Positions 55,401-63,565 of a stretch of 64,000 bases of DNA are shown in pieces. The notes under the pieces were generated by a model. The model did not search any database, had not been told where the DNA came from, and was given only the letters and a program-made list of their open reading frames with translations. The translations under genes were made by a program, and so were the position numbers. Position 1 is the first letter of the stretch. Each line of letters begins with the position of its first letter. The stretch comes from Serilophus lunatus. Its lineage: Eukaryota; Chordata; Aves; Passeriformes; Eurylaimidae. The stretch spans positions 124,001 through 188,000 of the forward strand of contig VXBA01001489.1 of NCBI GenBank assembly GCA_013399895.1, in the 5' to 3' direction.

Positions 55401-58400
55401 GTAGAATCACATACCTGTATTTTGTATATTTGAACGAAACAGATGAAATCTCTAATCTCATCCAGAATGCCAAAAGGCCTCATACAGAGTCCAATCATTC
55501 ACAGCATTTGTTTTTTTCCAATTTAGCACTTGCATCTGCATGCTATCTATGAAACCCACATCTGTGTCCACAAATTGCACAGAGAAAAGAGATAGAGCTG
55601 TTTGAGTGTAGAAGCAGGTGCAAAACTGAGATTAATAAATACAGCCTGAAAACCCCCTCAGAAAATTAGACTCAGATATTTGGAAAACTATTTTTTCTGT
55701 TTGGAAGAAGCAGGAATACAACTGAGGTTTAGTTTCCCTCTCCTCAACTTTTAATTAGTTTTTTCTAGCTAGCTGCTAGCTAGCTGCTTTTGGTAAATTT
55801 TCTACATTAGAATGCTTTATGCAACAACTTGAGCAAAAGGAGTGCAAATAATACATATGAAAGGCTACTGTCCAAAGCTCTGGCACAGTTTAGTTTCATT
55901 GGTGCAGGCTATATTGTAGACTGTTTAATGTTCTTTTTCCCTTTAGGTTAAAAACATTCTTGTTAAAGGGTAAGGCATTTTTTGCAAATTAAACTGAGAT
56001 TACACTAAAGTGCAGACCATTCAAATATGGAAAGGATATGCACAGAACCTGTTTTGCTTACTCAGCGTAGTGATTTAGCTGATAAATTTTAAAAGCATTA
56101 TCCTTCCCCTTTCAGCTCTGCAATGTTATTTTAGTAGGCAACATTAAGGAGAATTTTATAGGTGCTCATGTCTTACAGGGGGCTATCGCAAGTACTTATT
56201 TTAGCTCAATTTTTTGCTTCATGAGATTTGTATCAATATTGGAAATGCCCAAGTTTATTTTGGCATTAATATTAGCTAATCTCTGCTAATACGGAATTAC
56301 TTTAGTGTCATTTAGTGTCTGACCATTAGCAGCAAACCTGTACTCTATTTGGGCCACACCTACACTAGCAAATTTCCAAATTTGCTTTGATTTGAGCTGT
56401 AAAGCAGTCTCAGATGCACCAGCAGAGGCTTTTGTTGGATGAAACAGCCAAGAGATGCCCTCCAGCCACAGATGATAGTTTAGTGGGACTGGAATGGGAT
56501 TACTTGGAAATAAAACCTTTAAAATGCATGTAAGTAGTGCAGGCATCAGGAAATCAACATAAACTGTTTCACTCACCAGGTCCCATCCTAGTGGCATCCT
56601 AGTAGTCCTGTCACTTGCTAATGTTGCCATAGCTAGATCCTAAGATGGCTTAAAAGTGTTTCTTACTATTATTCTGGTTACTATTATTACTTAATGAGTA
56701 TTTCTTATTATTTTTAATTTATACTAATTGTTTTAGTAGTGGGTCTACTCAAGTAGGGAAAGTGATCCAGAAGCTAACAGGAGAAGAAATACAGTGCTCT
56801 GAGAGAGAGAACTGAAACAGAATTTTCAGTGTATTTTCATTATCAATGGAAGTTTACATCAAACCTTTTTCTTACTTGTAAAAAATACAAAGGAGAGCTA
56901 AAAAAACTCCTACACTGGTTTTTCAGGTGGAGCTCTTATGAGTTCCCAACCCTCACCAAGAAAACAAATGTACTTGGGCAGGGAGTCTCCAAGCAATAGT
57001 TATCTCATGTGGTCGTTTCAAATTTTTCATTCCATTTCAAACATTTAAGAGCTCATTTCAAATAACAAAGAAGAGCAATATCCCAGTAGACCCTTATAAA
57101 CATATTAGGTGCCTCTGAAGCTTTCAGTCAGTGAAACAGAGGTGTGAGTACCTCTGCTGTCCAGTAAGACCACAAGGTGGTAATCCACTAGTGGAAGGGA
57201 AGGTTCTGTTTAATGGCTAAGCAGGGGAAAAATACAACAGAAGAGAGGCCAGCATCTAACCAGAGGAAGCACGTAGAGGGAATTAAAGACCTTTTATAGA
57301 TCATAGACATGGTTTAATGGCTTATCTTTTCAAAATAGGAAAGTTCATTTGTTTGCAGAATTTGTGCTCATGGTTGCTGTAATAGCAAGAGAAAATAGAG
57401 CAGTTAGATGGTGAGATTCTTGTTTCCAAATACAAATATAATTAACTTCTCTTTTGCTGAAATTTCTTTATCAGCTTTTTGTTCTGAAATCCCCCACAAC
57501 TAACTATATTGAATTAGTATTACGATTTTATTTTGGTGAAATTGAAAATACAGAAAAGCTATTGAGATGAAAACAAAAACTAATGTTTTATATTTCAAAA
57601 TCTTTAAGACAAGGTAATTCATCAAAAGGCATACATTGTATTTACAATGTATTTACAAAACATTATTTCAAAATGCAATAACAACCAAGATTAAGGTATA
57701 TGAAAGATCTACTGTTCTGGACAGTAGAAGAAACTCTAAATATGTTGAGGTTTCTTTCAGGCAGAGCCCAAGGCATGCCTTCAAGAATATTTTCCTAAGT
57801 TCCATGTACTCCCCCAAGCTTGCAATATTTTAGAAATCTAAACACTCCATAGGTGTCTTTTTATTGACAAGTTATCTTTGCTTGTTTAGGGAAATTTCTG
57901 TAAGTCTGGGCTGGGTGCAGGGCATGCCTATGCCCTGAGCAGGCAGAATGTTAGAGCAGGGCACTGACACTGAAGAACTCTGCTCCAGCCGGCATACAAC
58001 AAACCTGGCTTTCGACAGGGGCACCTGCAAAGTCAGTTAAACAGACACAGTAAATAATTTTTAAACATAGAATTTGTATGTCCTTTGAGAATAATATGTA
58101 AAAATGCAATAGCCAGTAGGAATTTGTCAAAAATGAGTGAAAACCAGACCAATTGCCATCTCTGACAAGGCAACAGGGCTGTTGGATGGGAAAGGGAGCA
58201 GAGGAGCAGCGGCAGTCAGGAGGTACAAGGTACCTTGATTTTAGGAGAATTTGAGACACATTCCATGTGGTATTCCTATAATTAGAATCTAGTCTTGATT
58301 TCCTCAGGGATAGACTTACAAATCATTGAAATCCATTTTAAATTCTCAAGGATTTTATGCCGGGTGAGAGGAGGTTCCTGAAATGGGGAAGATTCTCCTC

Positions 58401-61400
58401 TTTGCCAGGTGCTATTCAATATTTTCATGAGCTGATGTATAGTGGAGTAGCGATCTCTTCCCGAGAGAAGGCAGATGATGCCTAACAGGACTGTGAGCAC
58501 TCTGGAGGACATGATCAGAATCCAAAGTAATCTTAATGCATTGAATAAAATGGACTGAATTCCATAGGTTTCTCATCCATTCTGGAGAGGCAGCTAAAAA
58601 GCACACTATGTATGAACATTGCTTTGTGTTTGTCTTGCAAGAGATTTCAAATGTAAATCTGCGAAAGGTATGGGAAGCCAAATCCAAGGATTTTCTCAAA
58701 TGCTTTAGATTGCAGAGCCGTGTTTTTCATCTGTGTTCCCTCTCCTGGTCCTGCCCCTGTCCTGCTCATTGGCTCCTGCAATGAAGGCTCAGCTTACTGG
58801 ACAGAAATTTAGTTGCTTACCCACTATTGCTGCTCTGAAAAGAAATCAGCTTCCTCGTTTTGTGAGAGTTCTGGTCTGCTCTAGGGTGATAGTTGCTACT
58901 GTAATTTATGAATCTCTGTCCAGCTTTTGGCATTCCCTCAATCAGGAAAATTGTTTGGCAGTATTGAAGGATATCTTGAGAAAGTAGGATTCTTGTCACA
59001 CTGAGTAATATCAAAATATTCAGGAAGTTCTATCAAAATGTGAATTAACATTTTGTATTTCATTTTCAACATAGATTTACTTCTGATCAGGAGACTCATG
59101 GAATAGATACTGCCTTCCTTTGGGGACCTGCCTTTATGATTGCTCCTGTTCTTGAAGAGGCAAGTACTGTAATTAAAAAATGCCATCATATTGGAATAAA
59201 AGAAATGAACTGCGCTTAGGCCATTGAGTGACATTCAGAGCATGTTTGCTCATATCCATCCCTTTCTTACTTCCACTGTCAAAGCTTAGAACACATTTCT
59301 GAGCAGCACAGACACTACAGAGCTTCCCAGTACTTGAAGTGGGAGGATGAATGTGAGGGACAGCCTTTCCATGCTACTCCAAGTGATGAATGGATGTAAA
59401 GAGGCTGGATTCTGACCCTCACATGCTGCTGTTATTGTGCTGGCAGCAGCCTCCATGGACACACACAGTGCAGTAATTGTCAAGATAGGAAGGAACAGAC
59501 AGATATGAAAGCCAACTGCTTTCCATATTACTGCTCACCCACAGTGTTTTGGAACTGCATCATCTCAAAGGCTGTGGTAGGACTTTCCCAGCATCACAAG
59601 CAAATGCAGTCATTACAGAAACTGTAATGACAATGTTAGCTGCTAATAGGACGGGCTTTAAAAACCAGCATTTTCCTCAGCTGTGCTGGGCAAAGTGCTG
59701 AGGTCAGGACTCTTGTTGCTTGGCTGGAGCAGGGGTGGGTTTCTCTTCTTGCCCACCACTGACTGCTGGTAGCACAAGAAAGGTATGTCTGAGCAAATCT
59801 GAGTATTTGCATGTGATATATCCTAATGCTGTTTGCAGTCAGCATGCTGACAGAATATCTGATAGATGTTGCTGATGATCAAACATATAAACAGGCCACA
59901 GTCACCTTTTTTTAACCAATCCCTTTTGCCTCTGTGAATTTAAAATTAAATTCTTATTCCTGCATCTAAAAGCATTCTAACTCCGCTGAGGCACTTCATT
60001 TGTCAGTCCTTCATCTTCAGACTTCCACAGGTTTCTAATAGCTGATGAGTAACCAGAACATTTCACAGGGTCTCAGACCAGAAAAATGATAAAGGGTAGG
60101 AGAGAAATCTTCCCATGATTGCAAGTGAAAAGCCAGGGCAGGGCTGCATGCAAAGAAGAGAATGAAAGGGAACGTTATAAGGATATGTAAAATGACAGGG
60201 GGTCTAGATAAGGAGATCCTTTGTTTTTTGGAGGATTGCAGCAAAAAAGAAAGGCCGAGTGCCTGTGCACTGATGAGGGAAGCAGAACTCTGAAGGCAAC
60301 ACATCGCTGAGTCTTGCAGTATGAGAGGTGGCAGCCAGAGCTATGCCGGCTAGCAGGGCAGAGTCAGGAGTGAGCCTGCAAGCCCTTCACTGTGGCATTG
60401 CAGGTCAGCAGTGATATCATCAAACTGCAGCATAACATCTGCCTTTGTAGAGAAGATGGGTCAGAATGGCTTGCCCTTTCCTTCTTGAGTCCTAGGGTGA
60501 AAGCAAGTGAGACATCCATCAAAATTAAAATGGGAATTTGCCTTACACACTGGTTTGTTATTTAGGAATTCATGAAGGTGGGGCTCATAGAATCATGAAA
60601 TCATAGAATTTGGGAGTTGGGTTGGAAGGGACCATAAAGTCCTAGGTCCCCTGGCATGGGGAGCAACACCTTCCACTAGTCCAGGCTGCTCAATGCTCAA
60701 TCCAATCTGGCCTTGAAATCATCATGACTCAGGTGGTGGTTGCACACTTTTATGCAGACCAGAATATCCAGGGTTTTTATAATAATGAAAAGATGGAGAG
60801 GGGGATATCTTGACTTTATAGAGTTTTTCATAGATATAAAATCCCTAAAATGCCAACTTTGCCTGGACTCTTCTCCTCCACCTTTATTTTTCTTGTTCCA
60901 CATGCTCCCTAGGGTAGTCCTTGGGACTAAACCATAATTCTACAAAGGGGCAGACGTCTATCTTGAGAGTCACAATTAATCTGTTTGTGAGAATAAGCAA
61001 CTTGTGACAGAAATGGAAGTGTATTTTGATTCCACCTATTCCTGGAGTTTTTAATTCAAGGTGCCTTTAGCATGATTTCATCTCAGCAGAAATATGATAC
61101 AACACATGCTGCAAAACAAAGTACAGCAATTGGGCAATTAGCAGCACGTTTATTATTTATTATTACTTATCTGTGACTTTAAATTGTTTACAAGAGAAAT
61201 ATCTGTGTATTCTTCTTACTAAAGCTTACTGTCTGTTTGGTTTTGCAACAGGAATGGTACATGAGGTGCTGATCAATGATGTCCTCCCACTTCACATATG
61301 AAGTCCTGTCTTGCAAAGGCTGCCATAGACCTCACTGGGGTTGCTCAGGTGTTAGAGAAGCACATCTAAGCCAGTTATATTTGCAAGACATAGAGCTATG

Positions 61401-63565
61401 TACCAGAATGAAATAATCATGTAACATTGACTTATGCCATGGAATGGCAGTAAAATCCCCCAAATAGGTTATGCTTGTCTTTTTAGTGTTATAGATTAGC
61501 CAGTACTAGTCCACTGCTATGACAATAACTCAGCTCTAATATCCAAGGTTTGATGTTATTAGAATATTCAGCATACATCTCTCCATGGCCAAATATAATA
61601 AAGCTAATGTAATATCAGAAATGCAAAAAAGAAAAAACCCTCTAATCTCTTTATAACAATTACAGGGAGCAAGATCTGTGGATGTATACTTCCCTGAAGC
61701 ACAATGGTTTGACTACTATACCGTATGTATTTTTAAGATTAATGGTCTTATATTTTTTAAAATAATTTAAAATGTTACAATTCCAGCAAAATAACTTCTG
61801 ACAATGTTCAGCAGTATTTTTACTTCAGCATCTGTGTTTAGGAGAACAAAAAGTCTACACTAGGCTAGCTGGGAGAGTAAATTACACAGCTTTCAGTAAC
61901 ATTTTCTATTTTTGGTTTATAAAGCTCTAAAACACATAGAACTTAATTTTCAAAAGCAGCCTAGACATGCATAAAACTGCCAAGATTTCTTTCTCTCTCC
62001 TCCCCCTGTCCCTTATAGTTTGTTTTAATTCTAGTATTGATACAATTTCCTGCATAGAAACAGAGGCAGAAACCTGTGTCACACTCCTAAGAACATGCTG
62101 CAAACCCTTCTGAGCATTCACTTTTGCATATGCAACAATTTTGACAGAAGGCATATTTTGAGCGCAAGGTGAGGCTCCCCTCAAGAAGATGCATCCAAGA
62201 GATGCAGAACAATCTGCTCTGTGGAAAATGCAGGGACTATGACTAGTTTCAGGGGCTATGAGTCTTGACCTTTTGAATACCATCTCCAGGACTCCATTTC
62301 CAAAAGTGTTCAGTTTCAAGCTAAGTACGCTCTGCTATAATCTGCAGGCTAAGACTAGCTTTGGCTCAGGAGCAGTTAAGCTGATGCTAAGAGCTTTCAG
62401 AAATGTGAGCCTAGGATCATCAGGCTGTTGATAACTACCCAGACAGACTTCTGGCAGAAGAGCAGACAGAACAGAAATGCTCTTAGAGGAAGTGCAGACT
62501 TATTTTTAAAGACGTTTGGTCGTTTTAAGCTTTTGGCTGGTGTCCTCAGCTGGATGTTTGTCCAACTCTTTCCCTTTTCTCTTTTTGTCAGATTGTGATG
62601 CTGCAAAGTTGAGCATTTAATTACACTCCCCTTGTTATGGCTCCCTCTGAGTCCCCTTGATGGGCTGGGCACAGAGACAGCAGCTGCAGTGCTCCTTGCC
62701 CTCCCTATGTGCATGTACACATAGGCATTAGCATTGCTCATCTCCCAGCATTTGGCACGTACCTGCCATACACACGGTACTTATCCAAAGCCAAGGTTGG
62801 GTACTTGCCATAAATTATAATTATCATTTACAGAGGGCAAGAGCAAAGCCTTCCTGTTATTTACTCGGTACATAAGTCTTGCCTACACCTGGTTTTGAGA
62901 CACTAAACCAGAAAGGGATGAGCAGAGAACTTCATGCTGATTGTCTACATACACACACAAATTTCACTCACTGAGTGCTGTAATTACTCTTTGAAAGGGG
63001 AAGAATTGTCCTTACAAGAGAAGAAAATCTACAGTTTACATTGCCAAACGATTATGATTCACTCACCTTAAACTTAAGTGTAATAGGCTCCATATGTATA
63101 AAGACAGGAGACAAAAGTTTCTTTTCCTTTTTGCTGAGTCTCTTGATGAGGGCTTTTATTTCTTCAGCATGTGGAATAATGGTACCACTTTTAAAGACCA
63201 TTTGCTGTCTTTCATTCATGATGCTTTTATCTCATGCGTATGCATAACTGCAGGGGCTAGATCCTCTTTCATGTTAAAAAAGAAACTGGAATAATACTGC
63301 TGAAATCCACATTTTAACATGTTTTTTCATGGTTGTAATTGAGATGAAAATGTACTCCACGGTCTCTTTTTCAGTGGTATATATGTATAGTGCCTGGATT
63401 TGCTTTTTTTTAACTGCATTAATTTTTGTGGTAGGGTCTTAAAGTGCCAAGTGCTTGGAAGAAGAACTATGCTACTGTGTCTGCCCCGCTGAGTAAGATC
63501 CCTCTGTTCATCCGTGGAGGGTACATTCTGCCAGAACAGGCACCAGCCACAACCACTACAAAGAG
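13430..63565 (+). CDS. GH31 alpha-glucosidase, sucrase-isomaltase/maltase-glucoamylase-like (3' partial)
   Basis: Nineteen exons: join(13430..13475, 16184..16418, 16803..16905, 16993..17138, 26861..27029, 27644..27740, 28771..28883, 37398..37523, 38491..38622, 44206..44319, 44434..44550, 44642..44726, 48269..48386, 51542..51710, 52228..52344, 54924..55072, 59075..59159, 61666..61722, 63435..>63565). They give about 769 residues in one frame. In order: signal peptide (1-15), P-type trefoil (about 28-75), N-terminal beta-sandwich, (beta/alpha)8 barrel, start of the C-terminal beta domains. GH31 nucleophile D467 is in WIDMNEPSNF and acid/base D565 in HWLGDN. DIDYM, RSTF, CGF and FSRNHN substrate-site motifs are kept, so activity on alpha-1,4 or alpha-1,6 glucans is expected. 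GHWLGDN and NSDGVTP resemble SI/MGAM more than lysosomal GAA. There is no membrane anchor or stalk. DPFIA (usually DPAI) and EAWPPGKS (usually VWPG.T) are unusual. The last exon or exons are outside the window. The exact orthologue is unresolved. Confidence 0.93.
13476..16183 (+). other. GH31 gene intron 1, 2.7 kb
   Basis: AT-rich intron with a short (AT)n run near 15683-15695. I see no extra exon, repeat family or RNA gene. Confidence 0.7.
16184..16418 (+). CDS. GH31 gene exon 2, trefoil domain
   Basis: Encodes GGCLGSSEAEQC, KRIDCHPQPGASQEVCEARG, CTWC and PWCFFPEDSPYGY: a P-type trefoil with six cysteines plus one before it. The usual CC pair is replaced by C-T-W-C. The exon is strikingly GC-rich. 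The acceptor is either CAG at 16183 or TAG at 16189. Both keep frame and differ by two residues. I chose the first as the better site. Confidence 0.9.
16419..16802 (+). other. GH31 gene intron 2, 384 bp
   Basis: Short GC-richer intron with GTAAGT donor and CACTGCAG acceptor. Nothing else recognised. Confidence 0.85.
16803..16905 (+). CDS. GH31 gene exon 3, N-terminal beta-sandwich
   Basis: Encodes ITLNKRQSLSLFGNDISPIV and LEVEFQTRDRLRFR, the first strands of the GH31 N-terminal domain. Donor is GTGAGA. Confidence 0.93.
16993..17138 (+). CDS. GH31 gene exon 4, N-terminal beta-sandwich
   Basis: Encodes LYDPNKQRFEVPLKIDGPGV, NYEVAFSDDSTHFTIKRKST and GTV. The intron before it is only 87 bp. Donor is GTGAGT. 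Confidence 0.94.
17139..26860 (+). other. GH31 gene intron 4, 9.7 kb
   Basis: The largest intron. It holds one solitary LTR (22400-22963). The remainder includes moderately GC-rich stretches around 18200-20850 but no gene, RNA or further repeat I can name. Confidence 0.7.
22400..22963 (-). mobile_element. Solitary LTR of an avian endogenous retrovirus
   Basis: On the plus strand it begins TGTTATGGTTTAACCCCA and ends CCAGCCAAAACCA. It carries a GGGTTGAGATAAAAACAGTT block, an (ATA)n run and ATATGGTGTGGAATATCCCT. The layout matches a common bird LTR whose sense strand is minus. It is homologous along its length to 30104-30665. No viral coding sequence adjoins it. Target-site duplication is not clear to me. 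Confidence 0.8.
26861..27029 (+). CDS. GH31 gene exon 5
   Basis: Encodes WDSPLVDLFFSNQFLQITTT, then VYGFGEHEHPTFKHSMDF and YGMFARDQAP. The YGFGEH segment is the GH31 loop before the barrel. Acceptor is TTTGTCACAG. Confidence 0.95.
27030..27643 (+). other. GH31 gene intron 5, 614 bp
   Basis: AT-rich intron with GTAATT donor. Nothing recognised in it. Confidence 0.85.
27644..27740 (+). CDS. GH31 gene exon 6
   Basis: Encodes NLYGVHPFYMCVEPDSNAHG and VLLLNSNAQ, a highly typical GH31 segment. Donor is GTAAAA. Confidence 0.96.
27741..28770 (+). other. GH31 gene intron 6, 1.0 kb
   Basis: Contains an antisense CR1 fragment (about 28485-28695) close to the acceptor, which itself lies in a T-rich run. 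Otherwise plain. Confidence 0.8.
28485..28695 (-). repeat. CR1 LINE 3' fragment, antisense
   Basis: Reads as reverse-oriented CR1: TTTCAGTTGGAAGGGGCATA, CATCTAGTACAACTGA, then TTGGTAAAGAAATGCTTCCT and AATGTGAGTCTCAACCTCCC. Diverged; ends approximate. Confidence 0.75.
28771..28883 (+). CDS. GH31 gene exon 7
   Basis: Encodes DVTLSPNPSLTFRTIGGILD, FYLFLGPTPENVIQQYTE, the segment leading into the catalytic barrel. Donor is GTTAGT. Confidence 0.96.
30104..30665 (-). mobile_element. Solitary LTR, same family as 22400-22963, 3' truncated
   Basis: Shares CAGCTGCTTGCTCACT, GGGTTGAGATGAAGACAGTT, ATATGGTATGGAATATCCCT and the CCAGCCAAAACTAGC end with the other copy. On the minus strand a TATAAA (plus 30385-30390) and an ATTAAA (plus 30212-30217) are placed like LTR promoter and polyadenylation signals, supporting minus orientation. 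The minus-strand 3' terminus is lost or diverged. Confidence 0.8.
32865..32960 (-). repeat. Probable CR1 scrap, antisense
   Basis: GTAAGGGACCTCAGGAGGTC followed by TCTAGTCCAATCTCCTGTTT resembles the conserved CR1 3' end in reverse. Short and diverged. Confidence 0.5.
37398..37523 (+). CDS. GH31 gene exon 8, start of catalytic barrel
   Basis: Encodes AIGRPHMPAYWSLGFQLSRW, GYGSLDVLKKTVDRMHRYDI and PY, barrel strand and helix 1. Phase 0 at both ends. Donor is GTAAGT. Confidence 0.96.
37524..38490 (+). other. GH31 gene intron 8, 967 bp, nearly half CR1
   Basis: An antisense CR1 (38012-38462) fills the 3' half and ends about 28 bp before the acceptor. The acceptor TTTTAAAAATGCTTAG has a poor pyrimidine tract. 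Confidence 0.85.
38012..38462 (-). repeat. CR1 LINE 3' end with reverse-transcriptase tail, antisense
   Basis: Begins ATCATAGAAT (the reverse of the CR1 terminus), then GGTCATGTAGTCCAACCCCC and CAACTTAACCATCCTC. On the minus strand it still encodes LEKVQRRAIKMIRG and LSYEDRLREL, the C-terminal CR1 ORF2 signature, followed by SLEKERLQMDLRAAFQYVK. It is a dead 5'-truncated copy. Confidence 0.92.
38491..38622 (+). CDS. GH31 gene exon 9
   Basis: Encodes DVQHFDIDYMERRLDFTYDK, then GLPEYIQELKKKGMHNVVIL. The DIDYM motif holds a substrate-binding aspartate of the family. Phase 0 at both ends. Donor is GTAAGT. Confidence 0.96.
40567..40885 (-). repeat. CR1 LINE fragment, antisense
   Basis: Contains GAGGTTGGAAAAGACCTCTG, AGATCATTGAGTCCAACC and GTGCAGCCTCACCAGTGCC, all CR1 3'-end phrases in reverse. 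The minus strand retains LVQRRATRMMKGLQHKSYEE from the ORF2 C-terminus. Confidence 0.9.
41007..41050. repeat. AT-rich low complexity, (TA)n and (TTTA)n
   Basis: Alternating AT followed by three TTTA units. Confidence 0.85.
44206..44319 (+). CDS. GH31 gene exon 10
   Basis: Encodes DPFIAKDEEPGTYKPYELGQ and EMGVWVNNSDGVTPAVGE. NSDG is the SI/MGAM-type loop and NNS is a possible N-glycosylation site. Phe in DPFIA is unusual. Donor GTGGGG is weak. Confidence 0.95.
44434..44550 (+). CDS. GH31 gene exon 11
   Basis: Encodes AWPPGKSVFPDYTNPRTVEW, then FKDVLDYDGIWI. It stops one residue before the catalytic Asp. Donor is GTATGT. The 114-bp intron before it is short. Confidence 0.96.
44551..44641 (+). 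other. GH31 gene intron 11, 91 bp with poly-A run
   Basis: GTATGT donor, 22 consecutive A (44583-44604), a TTTTTAAC branch-like site near 44610 and a TTATTAAAG acceptor. Frame continuity across it (WI/DMNEP) proves the intron. Confidence 0.95.
44642..44726 (+). CDS. GH31 gene exon 12, catalytic nucleophile
   Basis: Encodes DMNEPSNFLRGQYPGCADNE and INNPPYIP. The first codon (GAT, 44642-44644) is the GH31 nucleophile, D467 here. At 85 bases, skipping it would shift the frame. Donor is GTAAGT. Confidence 0.97.
45455..45646 (+). repeat. CR1 LINE 3' end, sense
   Basis: GGCTCCCCAGGGAAGCAGTC, CTGATAGAGTTCAAGTAATG, GGGTTGAACTTGATGATCTT and a terminal CTGTGATTCT follow the CR1 3' UTR order. Confidence 0.85.
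46207..46560 (-). repeat. CR1 LINE 3' end, antisense
   Basis: Begins ATCATAGAATCACAGAATGG, then GAGTTGGAAAGGATTTTC, GCCCCATCCAACCTGACCTT and TAAAGAATTCTTCCTTATAT. A clear reverse-oriented CR1; the 5' end is approximate. Confidence 0.92.
48269..48386 (+). CDS. GH31 gene exon 13
   Basis: Encodes ISDRSLAQKTLCPDSKTYLG, EHYNTHSLFGWSQTEPTF. HYN.H.L.G is a GH31 barrel signature. Donor is GTGAGT. Confidence 0.96.
48387..51541 (+). other. GH31 gene intron 13, 3.2 kb
   Basis: AT-rich, with T runs near 49321 and 49442. Nothing recognised. Confidence 0.75.
51542..51710 (+). CDS. GH31 gene exon 14, acid/base catalyst
   Basis: Encodes VVQQATGKRAFVLSRSTFVG, SGKHGGHWLGDNFSQWKDLR, RSVIGILEFNLFGIPY. The Asp of HWLGDN (51633-51635, D565) is the acid/base catalyst; Arg of SRSTF lines the sugar site. 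NFS is a sequon. Confidence 0.97.
51711..52227 (+). other. GH31 gene intron 14, 517 bp
   Basis: GTAAGT donor and TTTTTCTTTAG acceptor. Nothing else recognised. Confidence 0.85.
52228..52344 (+). CDS. GH31 gene exon 15
   Basis: Encodes IGADICGFNYNTTYELCLRW, MQLGSFYPFSRNHNAEGNS. CGF and FSRNHN contribute substrate-site residues; NTT is a possible glycosylation site. Phase 0 at both ends. Confidence 0.97.
52345..54923 (+). other. GH31 gene intron 15, 2.6 kb
   Basis: AT-rich; a homeobox-site-like TTTAATTAG cluster lies around 53780-53880, significance unknown. No gene or named repeat. Confidence 0.7.
54924..55072 (+). CDS. GH31 gene exon 16
   Basis: Encodes EQDPAVFGAEFARISRATLR, IRYSLLPYLYTLFFESHVHG and NTVVRSLMH. 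RYSLLPYLYTLF is the end of the barrel. Ser in VVRSL replaces a usual Pro. Donor is GTGAGT. Confidence 0.96.
55073..59074 (+). other. GH31 gene intron 16, 4.0 kb
   Basis: AT-rich sequence. No gene, RNA or named repeat seen. Confidence 0.7.
59075..59159 (+). CDS. GH31 gene exon 17, GC donor
   Basis: Encodes FTSDQETHGIDTAFLWGP, AFMIAPVLEE, the start of the C-terminal beta domain. The donor is AG/GCAAGT, a GC-AG intron; the nearest GT would put the next exon out of frame with an early stop. Confidence 0.94.
59160..61665 (+). other. GH31 gene intron 17, 2.5 kb, GC-AG
   Basis: Starts GCAAGT and ends ACAATTACAG. Holds one antisense CR1 end (60585-60720). Confidence 0.88.
60585..60720 (-). repeat. 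CR1 LINE 3' end, antisense
   Basis: TCATAGAATCATGAAATCAT, GGGTTGGAAGGGACCATAAA, then CTCAATCCAATCTGGCCTTG. A short reverse-oriented CR1 terminus. Confidence 0.88.
61666..61722 (+). CDS. GH31 gene exon 18
   Basis: A 57-base exon encoding GARSVDVYFPEAQWFDYYT, the conserved YFP...W.DYYTG strand. Phase 0 at both ends. Donor is GTATGT. Confidence 0.95.
61723..63434 (+). other. GH31 gene intron 18, 1.7 kb
   Basis: No gene or named repeat seen. Acceptor is TTTGTGGTAG. Confidence 0.75.
63435..63565 (+). CDS. GH31 gene exon 19 (last in window)
   Basis: Encodes GLKVPSAWKKNYATVSAPLS, KIPLFIRGGYILPEQAPATT. The FIRGGYILP motif is the GH31 C-terminal signature. It ends in phase 2 at GTAACG; the following exon(s) lie outside. 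Confidence 0.96.

Noticed and set aside
13430..63565. Assignment to lysosomal GAA
   Set aside because: GHWLGDN, NSDGVTP and LEFNLFGIP resemble SI/MGAM more than GAA. Without a tree the gene symbol is left empty.
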